DNA from: an uncultured Massilia sp. | GTDB taxonomy: Bacteria; Pseudomonadota; Gammaproteobacteria; Burkholderiales; Burkholderiaceae | Direction of reading: 5' to 3' | Assembly (NCBI GenBank): GCA_946886065.1 | Contig: CAMPHU010000231.1 | Coordinates: forward strand, 1-7,109 | Length of the DNA: 7,109 bases | Shown here: one piece after another, positions 1 through 6,947 of the stretch | Layout of the letters: every line of letters starts with the position of its first letter | Numbering within the stretch: position 1 is the stretch's first letter | Position numbers and translations under genes: made by a program | Notes under the pieces: generated by a model | Databases searched by the model: none | The model's input: only the letters and a program-made list of their open reading frames with translations | What the model was told of the DNA's origin: nothing

Positions 1-636
1 ATCGATTACGTGGTCGACGGCGAAATCATCGGCGTCGGCACTGGCTCGACCGCCAACTTCTTCATCGACGAACTGGCCAGGATCAAGGACCGCATCAAGG
101 GCACCGTGGCCTCGTCGGAAGGCACGGCGGCGCGCCTGCGCGGCCACGGCATTCCCGTGTTCGACATGAACGAGGTGGAATCGATCGCCGTCTACATCGA
201 CGGCGCGGACGAGATCAACGCGGCCGGCGCCATGATCAAGGGCGGCGGCGCGGCCCTGACCCGCGAGAAGATCGTGGCCTCGATCTCGCAGAAATTCGTC
301 TGCATCGCCGACGGTTCGAAGCTGGTGGAAACGATGGGCAAGTTCCCGCTGCCGGTGGAAGTCATCCCGATGGCGCGCGCGGCCGTGATGCGCAAGCTCG
401 CGAGCCTGGGTGGCCAGCCGCGCCTGCGCACCAAGGCGGGCAGCGATGAAGCCTTCATCACCGACAACGGGGGCGAGATCATCGACGTGGCCGGCCTGTC
501 GATTACCGACCCGGTGGCGCTGGAGAACCAGATCAACCAGATCGTCGGCGTGATCGCCGTCGGCCTGTTCGCGCAACGCGGCGCCAACGTCTGCCTGCTG
601 GGCACGGGCGAAGGCGTCAAGACCCTGTCGTTCTAA
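1..636 (+). CDS. rpiA: Ribose-5-phosphate isomerase A, 5'-truncated by window edge
   Basis: RpiA interconverts ribose 5-phosphate and ribulose 5-phosphate in the non-oxidative pentose phosphate pathway; it is cytosolic and cofactor-free. The reading frame is open from base 1, and the 211 visible residues align with E. coli RpiA (219 aa) from about its residue 15, so roughly 14 N-terminal residues and the true start lie outside the window. A GTG at position 10 is internal, not a start. Visible family motifs (numbered from the first codon here) are the phosphate-binding GVGTGSTA loop near 11-18, DGADE at 67-71, and [11 protein letters not shown] from 80. These contain the equivalents of the E. 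coli catalytic residues Asp81, Asp84, Lys94 and Glu103; the Lys121 equivalent is K107 in [16 protein letters not shown] follows, and the C-terminus GEGVKTLSF is complete. The short stretch around [11 protein letters not shown] is a few residues longer than in E. coli. Identity is secure. Confidence 0.97.
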   Translation: MDYVVDGEIIGVGTGSTANFFIDELARIKDRIKGTVASSEGTAARLRGHGIPVFDMNEVESIAVYIDGADEINAAGAMIKGGGAALTREKIVASISQKFVCIADGSKLVETMGKFPLPVEVIPMARAAVMRKLASLGGQPRLRTKAGSDEAFITDNGGEIIDVAGLSITDPVALENQINQIVGVIAVGLFAQRGANVCLLGTGEGVKTLSF

Positions 637-654
637 GCTCTGCGAGGACTTTCC

Positions 655-981
655 ATGAAACGCGCGCTGGTGCTGGTGGCTGTCCTGCTGGGTGGCTGTT
701 CCATGTTCAAGAGCAAGGTGGAGCCGGCGCCGGTCGCTGCCGTGAAGCCGGTGGCGCCGCAGCTGGTCGACGCGAGCGGCGCGCCGATTCAGCGGGTGCC
801 GTTCCGGACCGGGGTGTCGTCGGCGACGGTCGAGAAGCTGGCGCGCGCGCAAAGGTGCACGGGCGGGCAGGGGGCCGGGCTGGTGACGGAACCTGGGCCG
901 GTTGAGGTCTACCGGATGCAGTGCGAGGATGGGAAGGTGTTCATGGCGCGGTGTGAGTTGCGCCAGTGCAGGAAGATGTGA
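655..981 (+). CDS. Small predicted lipoprotein, function unknown
   Basis: This is a 108-residue protein that I do not recognise as a named family. The N-terminus (MKR, then a hydrophobic run, then LLGGC) is a type II signal peptide with a lipobox ending at Cys15, so lipidation at Cys15 is predicted. Ser at +2 rather than Asp favours outer-membrane sorting under the E. coli Lol rule. Residues about 22-50 are rich in Pro, Ala and Val and look like a flexible tether. Residues about 50-108 form a small domain with four cysteines (C68, C90, C100, C105), an even number that could form two disulfides in the periplasm. The ATG has a good Shine-Dalgarno sequence, GAGGA at 644-648, six bases upstream. 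The gene begins 18 bases after the rpiA stop, so co-transcription with rpiA is likely, though no functional link to sugar metabolism is apparent. It is real as a gene; its function is open. Confidence 0.85.
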   Translation: MKRALVLVAVLLGGCSMFKSKVEPAPVAAVKPVAPQLVDASGAPIQRVPFRTGVSSATVEKLARAQRCTGGQGAGLVTEPGPVEVYRMQCEDGKVFMARCELRQCRKM

Positions 982-1020
982 TTTGCTTGGGCGAGCGACT
1001 TCGGTAGCGTTGCTGGTTTG

Positions 1021-1066
1021 ATAAAAACTTGGGTCCCCGCGAAGGCGGGGATCCAAGTTTCTTAAC
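1021..1066. terminator. Bidirectional hairpin terminator built from a palindromic repeat
   Basis: A 16-bp stem, AAACTTGGGTCCCCGC (1025-1040) with its partner at 1045-1060, closes a GAAG loop. Pairing is complete except for one G-T wobble. On the minus strand the GC-rich core runs into GTTTTTATC, a five-T tract typical of a Rho-independent terminator for argA-yggX. On the plus strand it is followed by GTTTCTTAACC, a weaker T-rich tail for rpiA and the lipoprotein gene. It sits in the 102-base gap between two convergent genes. A related hairpin occurs at 6903-6947, so this is a dispersed repeat serving as a terminator. The terminator role is inferred from structure and position. Confidence 0.75.
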
Positions 1067-1083
1067 CTATTGTTAGCTCAGGT

Positions 1084-1356
1084 TTATGCAGCCGGCGGCA
1101 CGTAGCCAACCGCCTGATCCGCGCCTTCACCAAAGAAATGCCGCTCCATCTGCGTCGCCAGGTACTTGCGCGCGCGGTCATCCGCCAGGTTCAGGCGATT
1201 CTCGTTGATCAGCATGGTCTGGTGCTTCAGCCATGCCTGCCAGGCTTCCTTCGAAACGGACTGGTAAATCTTCTTGCCCATTTCGCCAGGAACCGGCGGG
1301 AAATCCAGCCCTTCGGCTTCCTTGTTCAGTTTGATGCAGTGGACGGTGCGGGCCAT
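1084..1356 (-). CDS. yggX: Probable Fe(2+)-trafficking protein YggX
   Basis: This 90-residue protein matches the YggX family along its full length (E. coli YggX is 91 aa). Shared features are MxRTxxC with the conserved Cys7, [19 protein letters not shown], and the near-invariant SKEAWxxWxxxQTMLINExxLN block at about 35-57, ending with a GYVPP tail. In enteric bacteria YggX limits damage to labile Fe-S clusters under oxidative stress and has been proposed to carry or buffer Fe(2+) in the cytosol; the exact biochemistry is debated. The ATG at 1356 is preceded by AGGAG (1363-1367) at six bases, which fixes the start. It lies 38 bases downstream of argA on the same strand and most likely shares its transcript, ending at the hairpin at 1025-1060. 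No separate promoter is evident in the gap. No SoxRS-type site was seen. Confidence 0.95.
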   Translation of the reverse strand: MARTVHCIKLNKEAEGLDFPPVPGEMGKKIYQSVSKEAWQAWLKHQTMLINENRLNLADDRARKYLATQMERHFFGEGADQAVGYVPPAA

Positions 1357-1394
1357 CGTGTACTCCTGTTATCCGATACGGTGTAAAACCACCA

Positions 1395-2708
1395 TTATAA
1401 AGACTTGATCAAGACCTGTGACCGGCGCTGCCAGTTATACATGTGCTGGCGGTCCTTCGGCAGGTCGTCGACGGTGGCCGGCACGAAGCCGCGCTTCTTG
1501 AACCAGTGCGAGGTGCGGGTGGTCAGCACGAACAGCTTGTTCAGGCCCGCCGCGCGGGCGCGGTTTTCCATGTGCTTGAGGATGCGCTCGCCGTCGCCCT
1601 GGGTCTGGGCGTCCGGGCTCACCGTCAGGCAGGCCATTTCGGCCATCTTCGATTCCGGGAACGGGTACAGCGCGGCGCAGCCGAAGATCACGCCGTCGTG
1701 CTCGATGACGGAGAACTGGTCGATCTCGCGCTCGATCAGCTCGCGGCCGCGGTAGACCAGGGTGCCGTCGGCTTCCAGCGGCTCGATCAGCTTGATAATT
1801 CCGCCGACGTCCTCAATTGTGGCCTGGCGCAGGCTTTCCAGGTTCTCGTGGCTGACCATGGTGCCCACGCCGTCGTGGGTGAACACCTCGAGCAGCACCG
1901 AGCCGTCGGTCGAGAAGGGCACGATGTGGGCGCGGTCCACGCCGCTGTTGCAGGCCTTGATCGCGTGCTGCAGGTAGAAGGCGGCATCCGGCGGCAGGAA
2001 ACCCGCCTGCAGCACGGCCTCGGCCTGGTGCGAGGACAGTTCGCGCAGCTCGGCGTCGCCGGCGTCCTTCATCATCGGCGTTTCGGTGATGTAGATCAGC
2101 TTGTCGGCGTGCAGGGCGATCGCGGTGGACGCGGCGACGTCCTCCATCGTCAGGTTGAAGATTTCGCCGGTCGGCGAGAAGCCCAGCGGCGACAGCAGCA
2201 CCAGGTTGTCTTCGGTCTGCAGGATCGGGTGGATCTTCTCGGCGTGGATCTTGCGCGTCACGCCGGTCAGCTCGAAGTCGGTGCCGTCGATCACGCCGAG
2301 CGGGCGGGCGACCACGAAGTTGCCCGAGACGATGCTGATCTGGGCATGCGACATCGGCGTGTTCGGCAAGCCCTGGCTGAACGCGGCTTCGATATCGAGA
2401 CGCAATTCGCCGGCGGCTTCCTTCGCGCATTCGAGCGCCGCGGTGTCGGTGATGCGGATACCGTTGTGGAAACGGCCCTCGACATTCCGCAGCGCGAGCT
2501 GTTCGGCCACCTGCGGACGCGAGCCGTGCACCAGCACGATACGGATGCCGAGGCCCACCAGCAGCGACAGGTCTTGCGCCAGCACCGGCAGGGCGCCGGA
2601 AGCGACCAGTTCACCGGGGAAGGCGACGACAAAGGTCTTGCCGCCGAAGGCATGAATATACGGCGCGACAGAGCGCAGCCACTGGACGAATTGGGTAGGG
2701 TTTTCCAT
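1395..2708 (-). CDS. argA: Amino-acid N-acetyltransferase (N-acetylglutamate synthase)
   Basis: ArgA catalyses acetyl-CoA + L-glutamate to N-acetyl-L-glutamate + CoA, the first step of arginine synthesis in the cytosol; the classical enzyme is feedback-inhibited by arginine. The 437 residues align with E. coli ArgA (443 aa) throughout. The amino-acid-kinase-like domain covers about 20-285 (GKTFVVAFPGE at 23-33, IVLVHGSRPQ at 57-66, IRITD at 84-88, SGNFVVARPLGV at 128-139, TGEIFNLT at 180-187). The GNAT acetyltransferase domain covers about 293-437 (ATIEDVGGI, CAALYPFPE at 344-352, EMACLTVSPD, the acetyl-CoA loop QTQGDG at 368-373, KLFVLTTRTSHWFKKRGF at 391-408). The frame stays open upstream only as the antisense of hrpA. 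I chose the ATG at 2708 because homology starts there and a TATAAT ends eight bases upstream; an in-frame ATG at 2717 would add three residues (MRQ) but lies inside that -10 box. Neither has a clear Shine-Dalgarno sequence. yggX follows 38 bases downstream. Confidence 0.96.
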   Translation of the reverse strand: MENPTQFVQWLRSVAPYIHAFGGKTFVVAFPGELVASGALPVLAQDLSLLVGLGIRIVLVHGSRPQVAEQLALRNVEGRFHNGIRITDTAALECAKEAAGELRLDIEAAFSQGLPNTPMSHAQISIVSGNFVVARPLGVIDGTDFELTGVTRKIHAEKIHPILQTEDNLVLLSPLGFSPTGEIFNLTMEDVAASTAIALHADKLIYITETPMMKDAGDAELRELSSHQAEAVLQAGFLPPDAAFYLQHAIKACNSGVDRAHIVPFSTDGSVLLEVFTHDGVGTMVSHENLESLRQATIEDVGGIIKLIEPLEADGTLVYRGRELIEREIDQFSVIEHDGVIFGCAALYPFPESKMAEMACLTVSPDAQTQGDGERILKHMENRARAAGLNKLFVLTTRTSHWFKKRGFVPATVDDLPKDRQHMYNWQRRSQVLIKSL

Positions 2709-2715
2709 TTGCCGC

Positions 2716-2721
2716 ATTATA
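2716..2721 (-). promoter_or_regulatory. -10 element of the argA-yggX promoter
   Basis: The minus strand reads TATAAT here, a perfect sigma-70 -10 hexamer. Seven bases (GCGGCAA) separate it from the argA ATG at 2708, so transcription would begin at or within a base or two of the start codon. The best -35 candidate is TTGGTG (2741-2746, minus strand; three of six matches, 19-base spacer), which is weak. It overlaps the hrpA -10 element by four bases. Confidence 0.55.
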
Positions 2722-2723
2722 AT
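2718..2723 (+). promoter_or_regulatory. -10 element of the hrpA promoter
   Basis: The plus strand reads TATAAT, giving an expected start near 2730 and a leader of about 34 bases before hrpA. The nearest -35-like hexamer, TTGGGT (2691-2696), is 21 bases away, longer than ideal, and no extended -10 TGn is present. With the minus-strand element it forms the self-complementary octamer ATTATAAT (2716-2723). It is the only strong AT-rich promoter-like sequence in the divergent gap. Confidence 0.55.
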
Positions 2724-2763
2724 TCGCTGCGCGATGTGCGCACCAAATACCTTGTAAAAATCA

Positions 2764-5700
2764 ATGTCTGAACAGAGTAACAAGCCTTCGCCGCAGCCGG
2801 CGCGCGCCGCTTCCCCCCAATCCGCATCCGAACAGCGTCCCCGCCGTGCGGAGGGCGAGCCGCGTGCGCCGATGACGCAGACCCGCGACGGCGCGCTGCA
2901 AACGAAGGATGAACGCCGCCGCCCCCAGGAGAGCGGAGCGCCTCGCCGCGATGGCGACCGCCCGCCGCGCGAACGCGCGCCGCGCCAGGAAGCGCCTGTG
3001 TTCGCGCCGACTCCGCTGCCGCCGATTACCTTCCCCGAAGACTTGCCGGTCTCCGGCCGCCGTGCGGAGATCGCGAAGGCCGTGAGCGAGAACCAGGTGG
3101 TGATCGTCTCGGGCGAAACCGGTTCCGGTAAAACCACCCAGCTGCCGAAAATCTGCCTGGCCCTGGGCCGCGGCAGCAAGGGACTGATCGGCCACACCCA
3201 GCCGCGCCGCATCGCGGCCTCGTCGACCGCCAAGCGCATCGCGCAGGAACTCGGCACGCCGCTTGGCGAGCACGTGGGCTACAAGGTCCGCTTCAACGAC
3301 ACGCTGCAAAAGGGCGCCTCGGTCAAGCTGATGACCGACGGTATCCTGCTGGCCGAAACCCAGACCGACCCGCTGCTCAAGGCCTACGACACGATCATCA
3401 TCGACGAGGCCCACGAGCGCAGCCTGAACATCGACTTCCTGCTCGGCTACCTGAAGCAGCTGCTGCCGCGCCGTCCGGACCTGAAGATCATCATCACCTC
3501 GGCGACCATCGACGCCGACCGCTTCGCGCGCCACTTCGGCACACCGGAGAAGCCCGCGCCGGTGATCGAGGTCTCGGGCCGCCTGTACAAGGTGGAGGTG
3601 CGCTACCGCCCCGTGGACCGCGATCCGGTGGCGACCACCGCCAAGCCGGGCGAGCCGCCGCCGAAGGCCCAGGCCGCACGCGACAAGCGCGACCTGATGG
3701 ACGCCGTGGTCGACGCGGTCGATGAGCTGTGCCGCATCGGATCGGGCGACGTGCTGGTGTTCCTGCCGGGCGAGCGCGAGATCCGCGACTGCGCGGAGGC
3801 GCTGCGCAAGCACCATCCGCCGCATGTCGAGATCCTGCCGCTGTTCGCCCGCCTGTCGGTGGAGGAGCAGGACCGCGTGTTCCGCACCACCAACGCGCGC
3901 CGCATCGTGCTGGCCACCAACGTGGCCGAGACCTCGCTGACGGTGCCGGGCATCCGCTACGTGGTCGACACGGGCCTGGCGCGCGTGAAGCGCTACAGCT
4001 TCCGCAACAAGGTCGAGCAGCTGCAGATCGAACCGGTCGCGCAATCGGCCGCCAACCAGCGTGCCGGCCGCTGCGGCCGCGTGGCCGACGGCGTCTGCAT
4101 CCGCCTGTACGAGGAAGACGACTACAACAAGCGTCCCAAGTTCAGCGACCCGGAAATCCTGCGCTCCTCGCTGGCCTCGGTCATCCTGCGCATGAAGTCC
4201 CTGCGCCTCGCCGACGTCGAGACCTTCCCCTTCATCGAAGCGCCGCAAGGCCGCGCGATCGCCGACGGCTACCAGCTGCTGCAGGAGATCGGCGCGGTCG
4301 ACGACACCAACGAACTGACCCCATTGGGCCGCAAGCTGGCCAAGCTGCCGCTCGACCCGCGCGTGGGCCGCATGATCCTGGCCGCGCTGGACAACCACTG
4401 CCTGAGCGAGATGCTGATCGTGGCCTCGGCGCTGTCGACCCAGGATCCGCGCGACCGTCCCATCGAATACCAGCAGCAGGCCGACGAGAAGCACAAGAAG
4501 TTCGCCGACGAGAAGTCCGAGTTCCTCAGCTACCTCAAGATCTGGAAGTGGTTCGAGGAAGCGATCGAGCACAAGAAGTCGAACCGCCAGCTGCAGGACA
4601 ACTGCCGCGCCAACTTCCTGTCGCAGCTGCGCCTGCGCGAGTGGCGCGACGTGCATTCGCAGCTGCTCACCATCGTGCGCGAGCAGGGCTGGCGCCTGAA
4701 CGAAGCGCCGGCCACCTACGAGCAGCTGCACCTGGCGCTGCTCACTGGCCTCCTGGGCAACATCGGCTTCAAGGCCGAGGACGAGCAGGGCGGCGTCTAC
4801 CTGGGCGCGCGCGGCATCAAGTTCCACATCTGGCCCGGTTCGACCCTGGGCAAGAAGGCGGGACGCTGGATCATGGCGGCGGAACTGGTCGAGACCACGC
4901 GCCTGTACGCGCGCACCATCGCCCAGATCCAGCCGGAGTGGATCGAGAAGATCGGCGGGCACCTGCTCAAGAAATCCTGGGGCGAGCCGCGCTGGGAAAA
5001 GCGCCAGGCGCAGGTGACGGCGCTGGAGCGCGCGACCCTGTACGGCATCGTCGTCTACAGCAACCGCCGCATCAACTACAGCCAGCACAATCCGCTGGAA
5101 GCGCGCGAGATCTTCATCCGCGATGCGCTGGTGGCGGGAGACTACGAGACGCGCCTGGCCTTCTATGCCCACAACCACAAGCTGGTGAAGGAGATCGAGA
5201 ACCTCGAGCACAAGTCGCGCCGCCAGGACGTGCTGGTGGACGACCAGCTGATCCACGCCTTCTACGACAAGGAGATCCCGCTTGATATCGTCAACGGTGC
5301 GGGCTTCGAGAAGTGGTACAAGGACGCGGCACACGACAATCCCAAGCTGCTGTTCCTGAACCGCGAGGAACTGATGCGCCACGAGGCGGCCGGCGTCACC
5401 ACCGAGCTGTTCCCGAAGACGATGAACGTCACCGGGATCGAGATGGGGCTGTCCTACCACTTCGAGCCGGGCAGCGTGCGCGACGGCGTGACGCTGGCGG
5501 TGCCGCTGTTCGCGCTGAACCAGATTCCGCAAGAGCGCGCGGCCTGGCTGGTGCCGGGCATGCTGAAGGAGAAGGTGCACCTGCTGCTGAAATCCCTGCC
5601 GCAGAAGCTGCGCCGCCATTGCGTGCCGCTGCCTGACTATGCGGCGCGTTTTGTGGAGCGCATCGACGCCGCGCGCACTTTCGGCCGCGGCGACCTGATC

Positions 5701-6879
5701 GACGTCCTGATCGCGGACATCCACGCCCAGCTCGGCGTTCGGGTGCTGACCACGGACTTCAAGCTGGAAACCTTGCCGGCCCACCTGTTCATGAACTTCA
5801 AGGTGATCGACGAGCACGGGCGCCAGCTGGACATGGGGCGCAACCTGGCGACCCTGCAGGCCGAACTGGGCGGGCAGGCGCGCCAGAGCTTCCAGAAGCT
5901 GGCCGAGGCCAAGCCGGCCGCGCCCGCCGCCCCTGCGCGTGCGCCGCAGCAGCCGGCAGCGGCGCCGCTTGCGGGCAAGGGGAAGGGCGCCCAGCCTGCC
6001 GCAGCGCCGGCTCCGGCGCCGGCCGTCAGCCAGCACACCGGCATTACGAGCTGGACCTTCGGTGAGCTGCCGGAACTGCTGGAGATCAACCAGGGCAAGC
6101 TGACCCTGATCGGCTTCCCGGCGCTGGTGGACAAGGGCACGCACTGCGACCTGGAAGTGTTCGACGATCCGAACGTGGCGGCGCGCACCCACCGCGTGGG
6201 CCTGCGCCGCCTGTTCGCGCTGCAGTTCAAGGAGCAGCTCAAATTCGCGGAGAAGAACATCCCCGGCCTGCAGCAGATGGGCATGCAGTTCATGAGCGTG
6301 GGCACGCAGGAAGACCTGCGCGACCAGATCGTGGCCAAGACGATCGACATCGCCTGCCTGCAGGACCCGCTGCCGACGGGCGCGGCCTCGTTCAACAAGC
6401 GCAAGGACGAGGGCAAGGGCCGGATCGGTTTGCTGATCAACGAGATCGCGCGCCTGGCGGGGCAGGTGCTGGCCGAGTTCCACGGCCTGCCCAAGCGCCT
6501 GCAAAGCCTGCCGCAGCCGGTGGCGGCGGATATCCAGTCGCAGTTGCAGGGGCTGGTGCACAAGCGCTTCATCGCCGACAACGAGTATTCGCAGCTGGCG
6601 CACTTCCCGCGCTACCTGAAGGCGATCAATGTGCGGATGGAGAAGCTGCGGACCAATGCGTCGCGCGACGCGCAGCTGATGGCGGAGTGGCAGAACGCGG
6701 CCAGCCAGTTCCAGCGCACCCTGAAGAACCAGGCGGGCAAGAACAACGATCCGCGCATGGTGGAGTTCCGCTGGATGCTGGAGGAATTGCGGGTGTCGCT
6801 GTTCGCGCAGGAACTGAGGACGCCGATGCCGGTGTCGGCGAAAAGGCTGCAGAAGGTGTGGGAGTCGATGATCCGGTAA
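2764..6879 (+). CDS. hrpA: ATP-dependent RNA helicase HrpA (DEAH box)
   Basis: HrpA is a cytosolic SF2 DEAH/RHA helicase that uses NTP hydrolysis to translocate on RNA. In E. coli it has been linked to fimbrial mRNA processing and, more recently, to rescue of collided ribosomes. The 1371 residues align with E. coli HrpA (1300 aa). Helicase motifs are intact: GETGSGKT (Walker A, 117-124), TQPRR (145-149), DEAH (214-217), SAT (246-248), LVFLPGERE (331-339), ATNVAETSLT (384-393) and QRAGRCGR (432-439). Winged-helix/ratchet regions follow to about 590, an OB-fold near 655-760, then the long HrpA-specific C-terminal region (DUF3418-type) to the end, closing with RWMLEELRVSLFAQEL. Residues 1-80 are a low-complexity Arg/Pro/Glu-rich extension unlike the E. 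coli N-terminus, and 1050-1087 is an Ala/Pro linker absent from E. coli. An in-frame TAA at 2755 makes the ATG at 2764 the first possible start; it has no Shine-Dalgarno sequence, only an A-rich leader. It is divergent from argA and appears monocistronic. Confidence 0.97.
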   Translation: MSEQSNKPSPQPARAASPQSASEQRPRRAEGEPRAPMTQTRDGALQTKDERRRPQESGAPRRDGDRPPRERAPRQEAPVFAPTPLPPITFPEDLPVSGRRAEIAKAVSENQVVIVSGETGSGKTTQLPKICLALGRGSKGLIGHTQPRRIAASSTAKRIAQELGTPLGEHVGYKVRFNDTLQKGASVKLMTDGILLAETQTDPLLKAYDTIIIDEAHERSLNIDFLLGYLKQLLPRRPDLKIIITSATIDADRFARHFGTPEKPAPVIEVSGRLYKVEVRYRPVDRDPVATTAKPGEPPPKAQAARDKRDLMDAVVDAVDELCRIGSGDVLVFLPGEREIRDCAEALRKHHPPHVEILPLFARLSVEEQDRVFRTTNARRIVLATNVAETSLTVPGIRYVVDTGLARVKRYSFRNKVEQLQIEPVAQSAANQRAGRCGRVADGVCIRLYEEDDYNKRPKFSDPEILRSSLASVILRMKSLRLADVETFPFIEAPQGRAIADGYQLLQEIGAVDDTNELTPLGRKLAKLPLDPRVGRMILAALDNHCLSEMLIVASALSTQDPRDRPIEYQQQADEKHKKFADEKSEFLSYLKIWKWFEEAIEHKKSNRQLQDNCRANFLSQLRLREWRDVHSQLLTIVREQGWRLNEAPATYEQLHLALLTGLLGNIGFKAEDEQGGVYLGARGIKFHIWPGSTLGKKAGRWIMAAELVETTRLYARTIAQIQPEWIEKIGGHLLKKSWGEPRWEKRQAQVTALERATLYGIVVYSNRRINYSQHNPLEAREIFIRDALVAGDYETRLAFYAHNHKLVKEIENLEHKSRRQDVLVDDQLIHAFYDKEIPLDIVNGAGFEKWYKDAAHDNPKLLFLNREELMRHEAAGVTTELFPKTMNVTGIEMGLSYHFEPGSVRDGVTLAVPLFALNQIPQERAAWLVPGMLKEKVHLLLKSLPQKLRRHCVPLPDYAARFVERIDAARTFGRGDLIDVLIADIHAQLGVRVLTTDFKLETLPAHLFMNFKVIDEHGRQLDMGRNLATLQAELGGQARQSFQKLAEAKPAAPAAPARAPQQPAAAPLAGKGKGAQPAAAPAPAPAVSQHTGITSWTFGELPELLEINQGKLTLIGFPALVDKGTHCDLEVFDDPNVAARTHRVGLRRLFALQFKEQLKFAEKNIPGLQQMGMQFMSVGTQEDLRDQIVAKTIDIACLQDPLPTGAASFNKRKDEGKGRIGLLINEIARLAGQVLAEFHGLPKRLQSLPQPVAADIQSQLQGLVHKRFIADNEYSQLAHFPRYLKAINVRMEKLRTNASRDAQLMAEWQNAASQFQRTLKNQAGKNNDPRMVEFRWMLEELRVSLFAQELRTPMPVSAKRLQKVWESMIR

Positions 6880-6902
6880 AGCTGAGCGGCTGTTCTGGAG
6901 CT

Positions 6903-6947
6903 GCTTGAACTTGGGTCCCGGCGAAGGCCGGGATCCAGGTTTCAAGC
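6903..6947. repeat. Palindromic repeat hairpin after hrpA, possible terminator
   Basis: The arms at 6903-6922 and 6927-6947 fold around a GAAG loop with a perfect GTCCCGGC/GCCGGGAT-type inner stem (one G-T wobble), a second T-G wobble further out, one bulged base, and an outer GCTTGAA/TTCAAGC pairing. The core TTGGGTCCC-GGC-GAAG-GCC-GGGATCCA is the same family as the hairpin at 1025-1060. It starts 23 bases after the hrpA stop. No T-tract follows on either strand (CACACC on plus), so intrinsic termination would be less efficient than at the first copy; RNA 3'-end protection is an alternative role. Confidence 0.65.

Noticed and set aside
192..620. A 142-codon minus-strand frame over rpiA
   Set aside because: It is the antisense shadow of a highly conserved enzyme, with Ser/Pro/Arg-biased composition and no motif.
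1025..1060. CRISPR repeat or attachment site
   Set aside because: There are only two diverged copies 5.9 kb apart, with no regularly spaced array, no cas genes, no integrase and no neighbouring tRNA.
1443..2771. A 442-codon plus-strand open frame across argA
   Set aside because: It is exactly in antisense register with argA, His/Gln/Val/Arg-rich and without motifs, while the minus strand encodes a full-length ArgA.
2709..3257. A 183-residue N-terminal extension of ArgA
   Set aside because: The frame is open only because it is antisense to hrpA. ArgA homology begins at MENP, the extension has no resemblance to ArgA, and the likely promoter is at 2716-2721.
3729..5285. A 518-codon plus-strand frame within hrpA
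   Set aside because: It is an off-frame reading of the helicase, Arg/Pro/Gly/Ala-rich, with no sign of its own conservation or ribosome-binding site.
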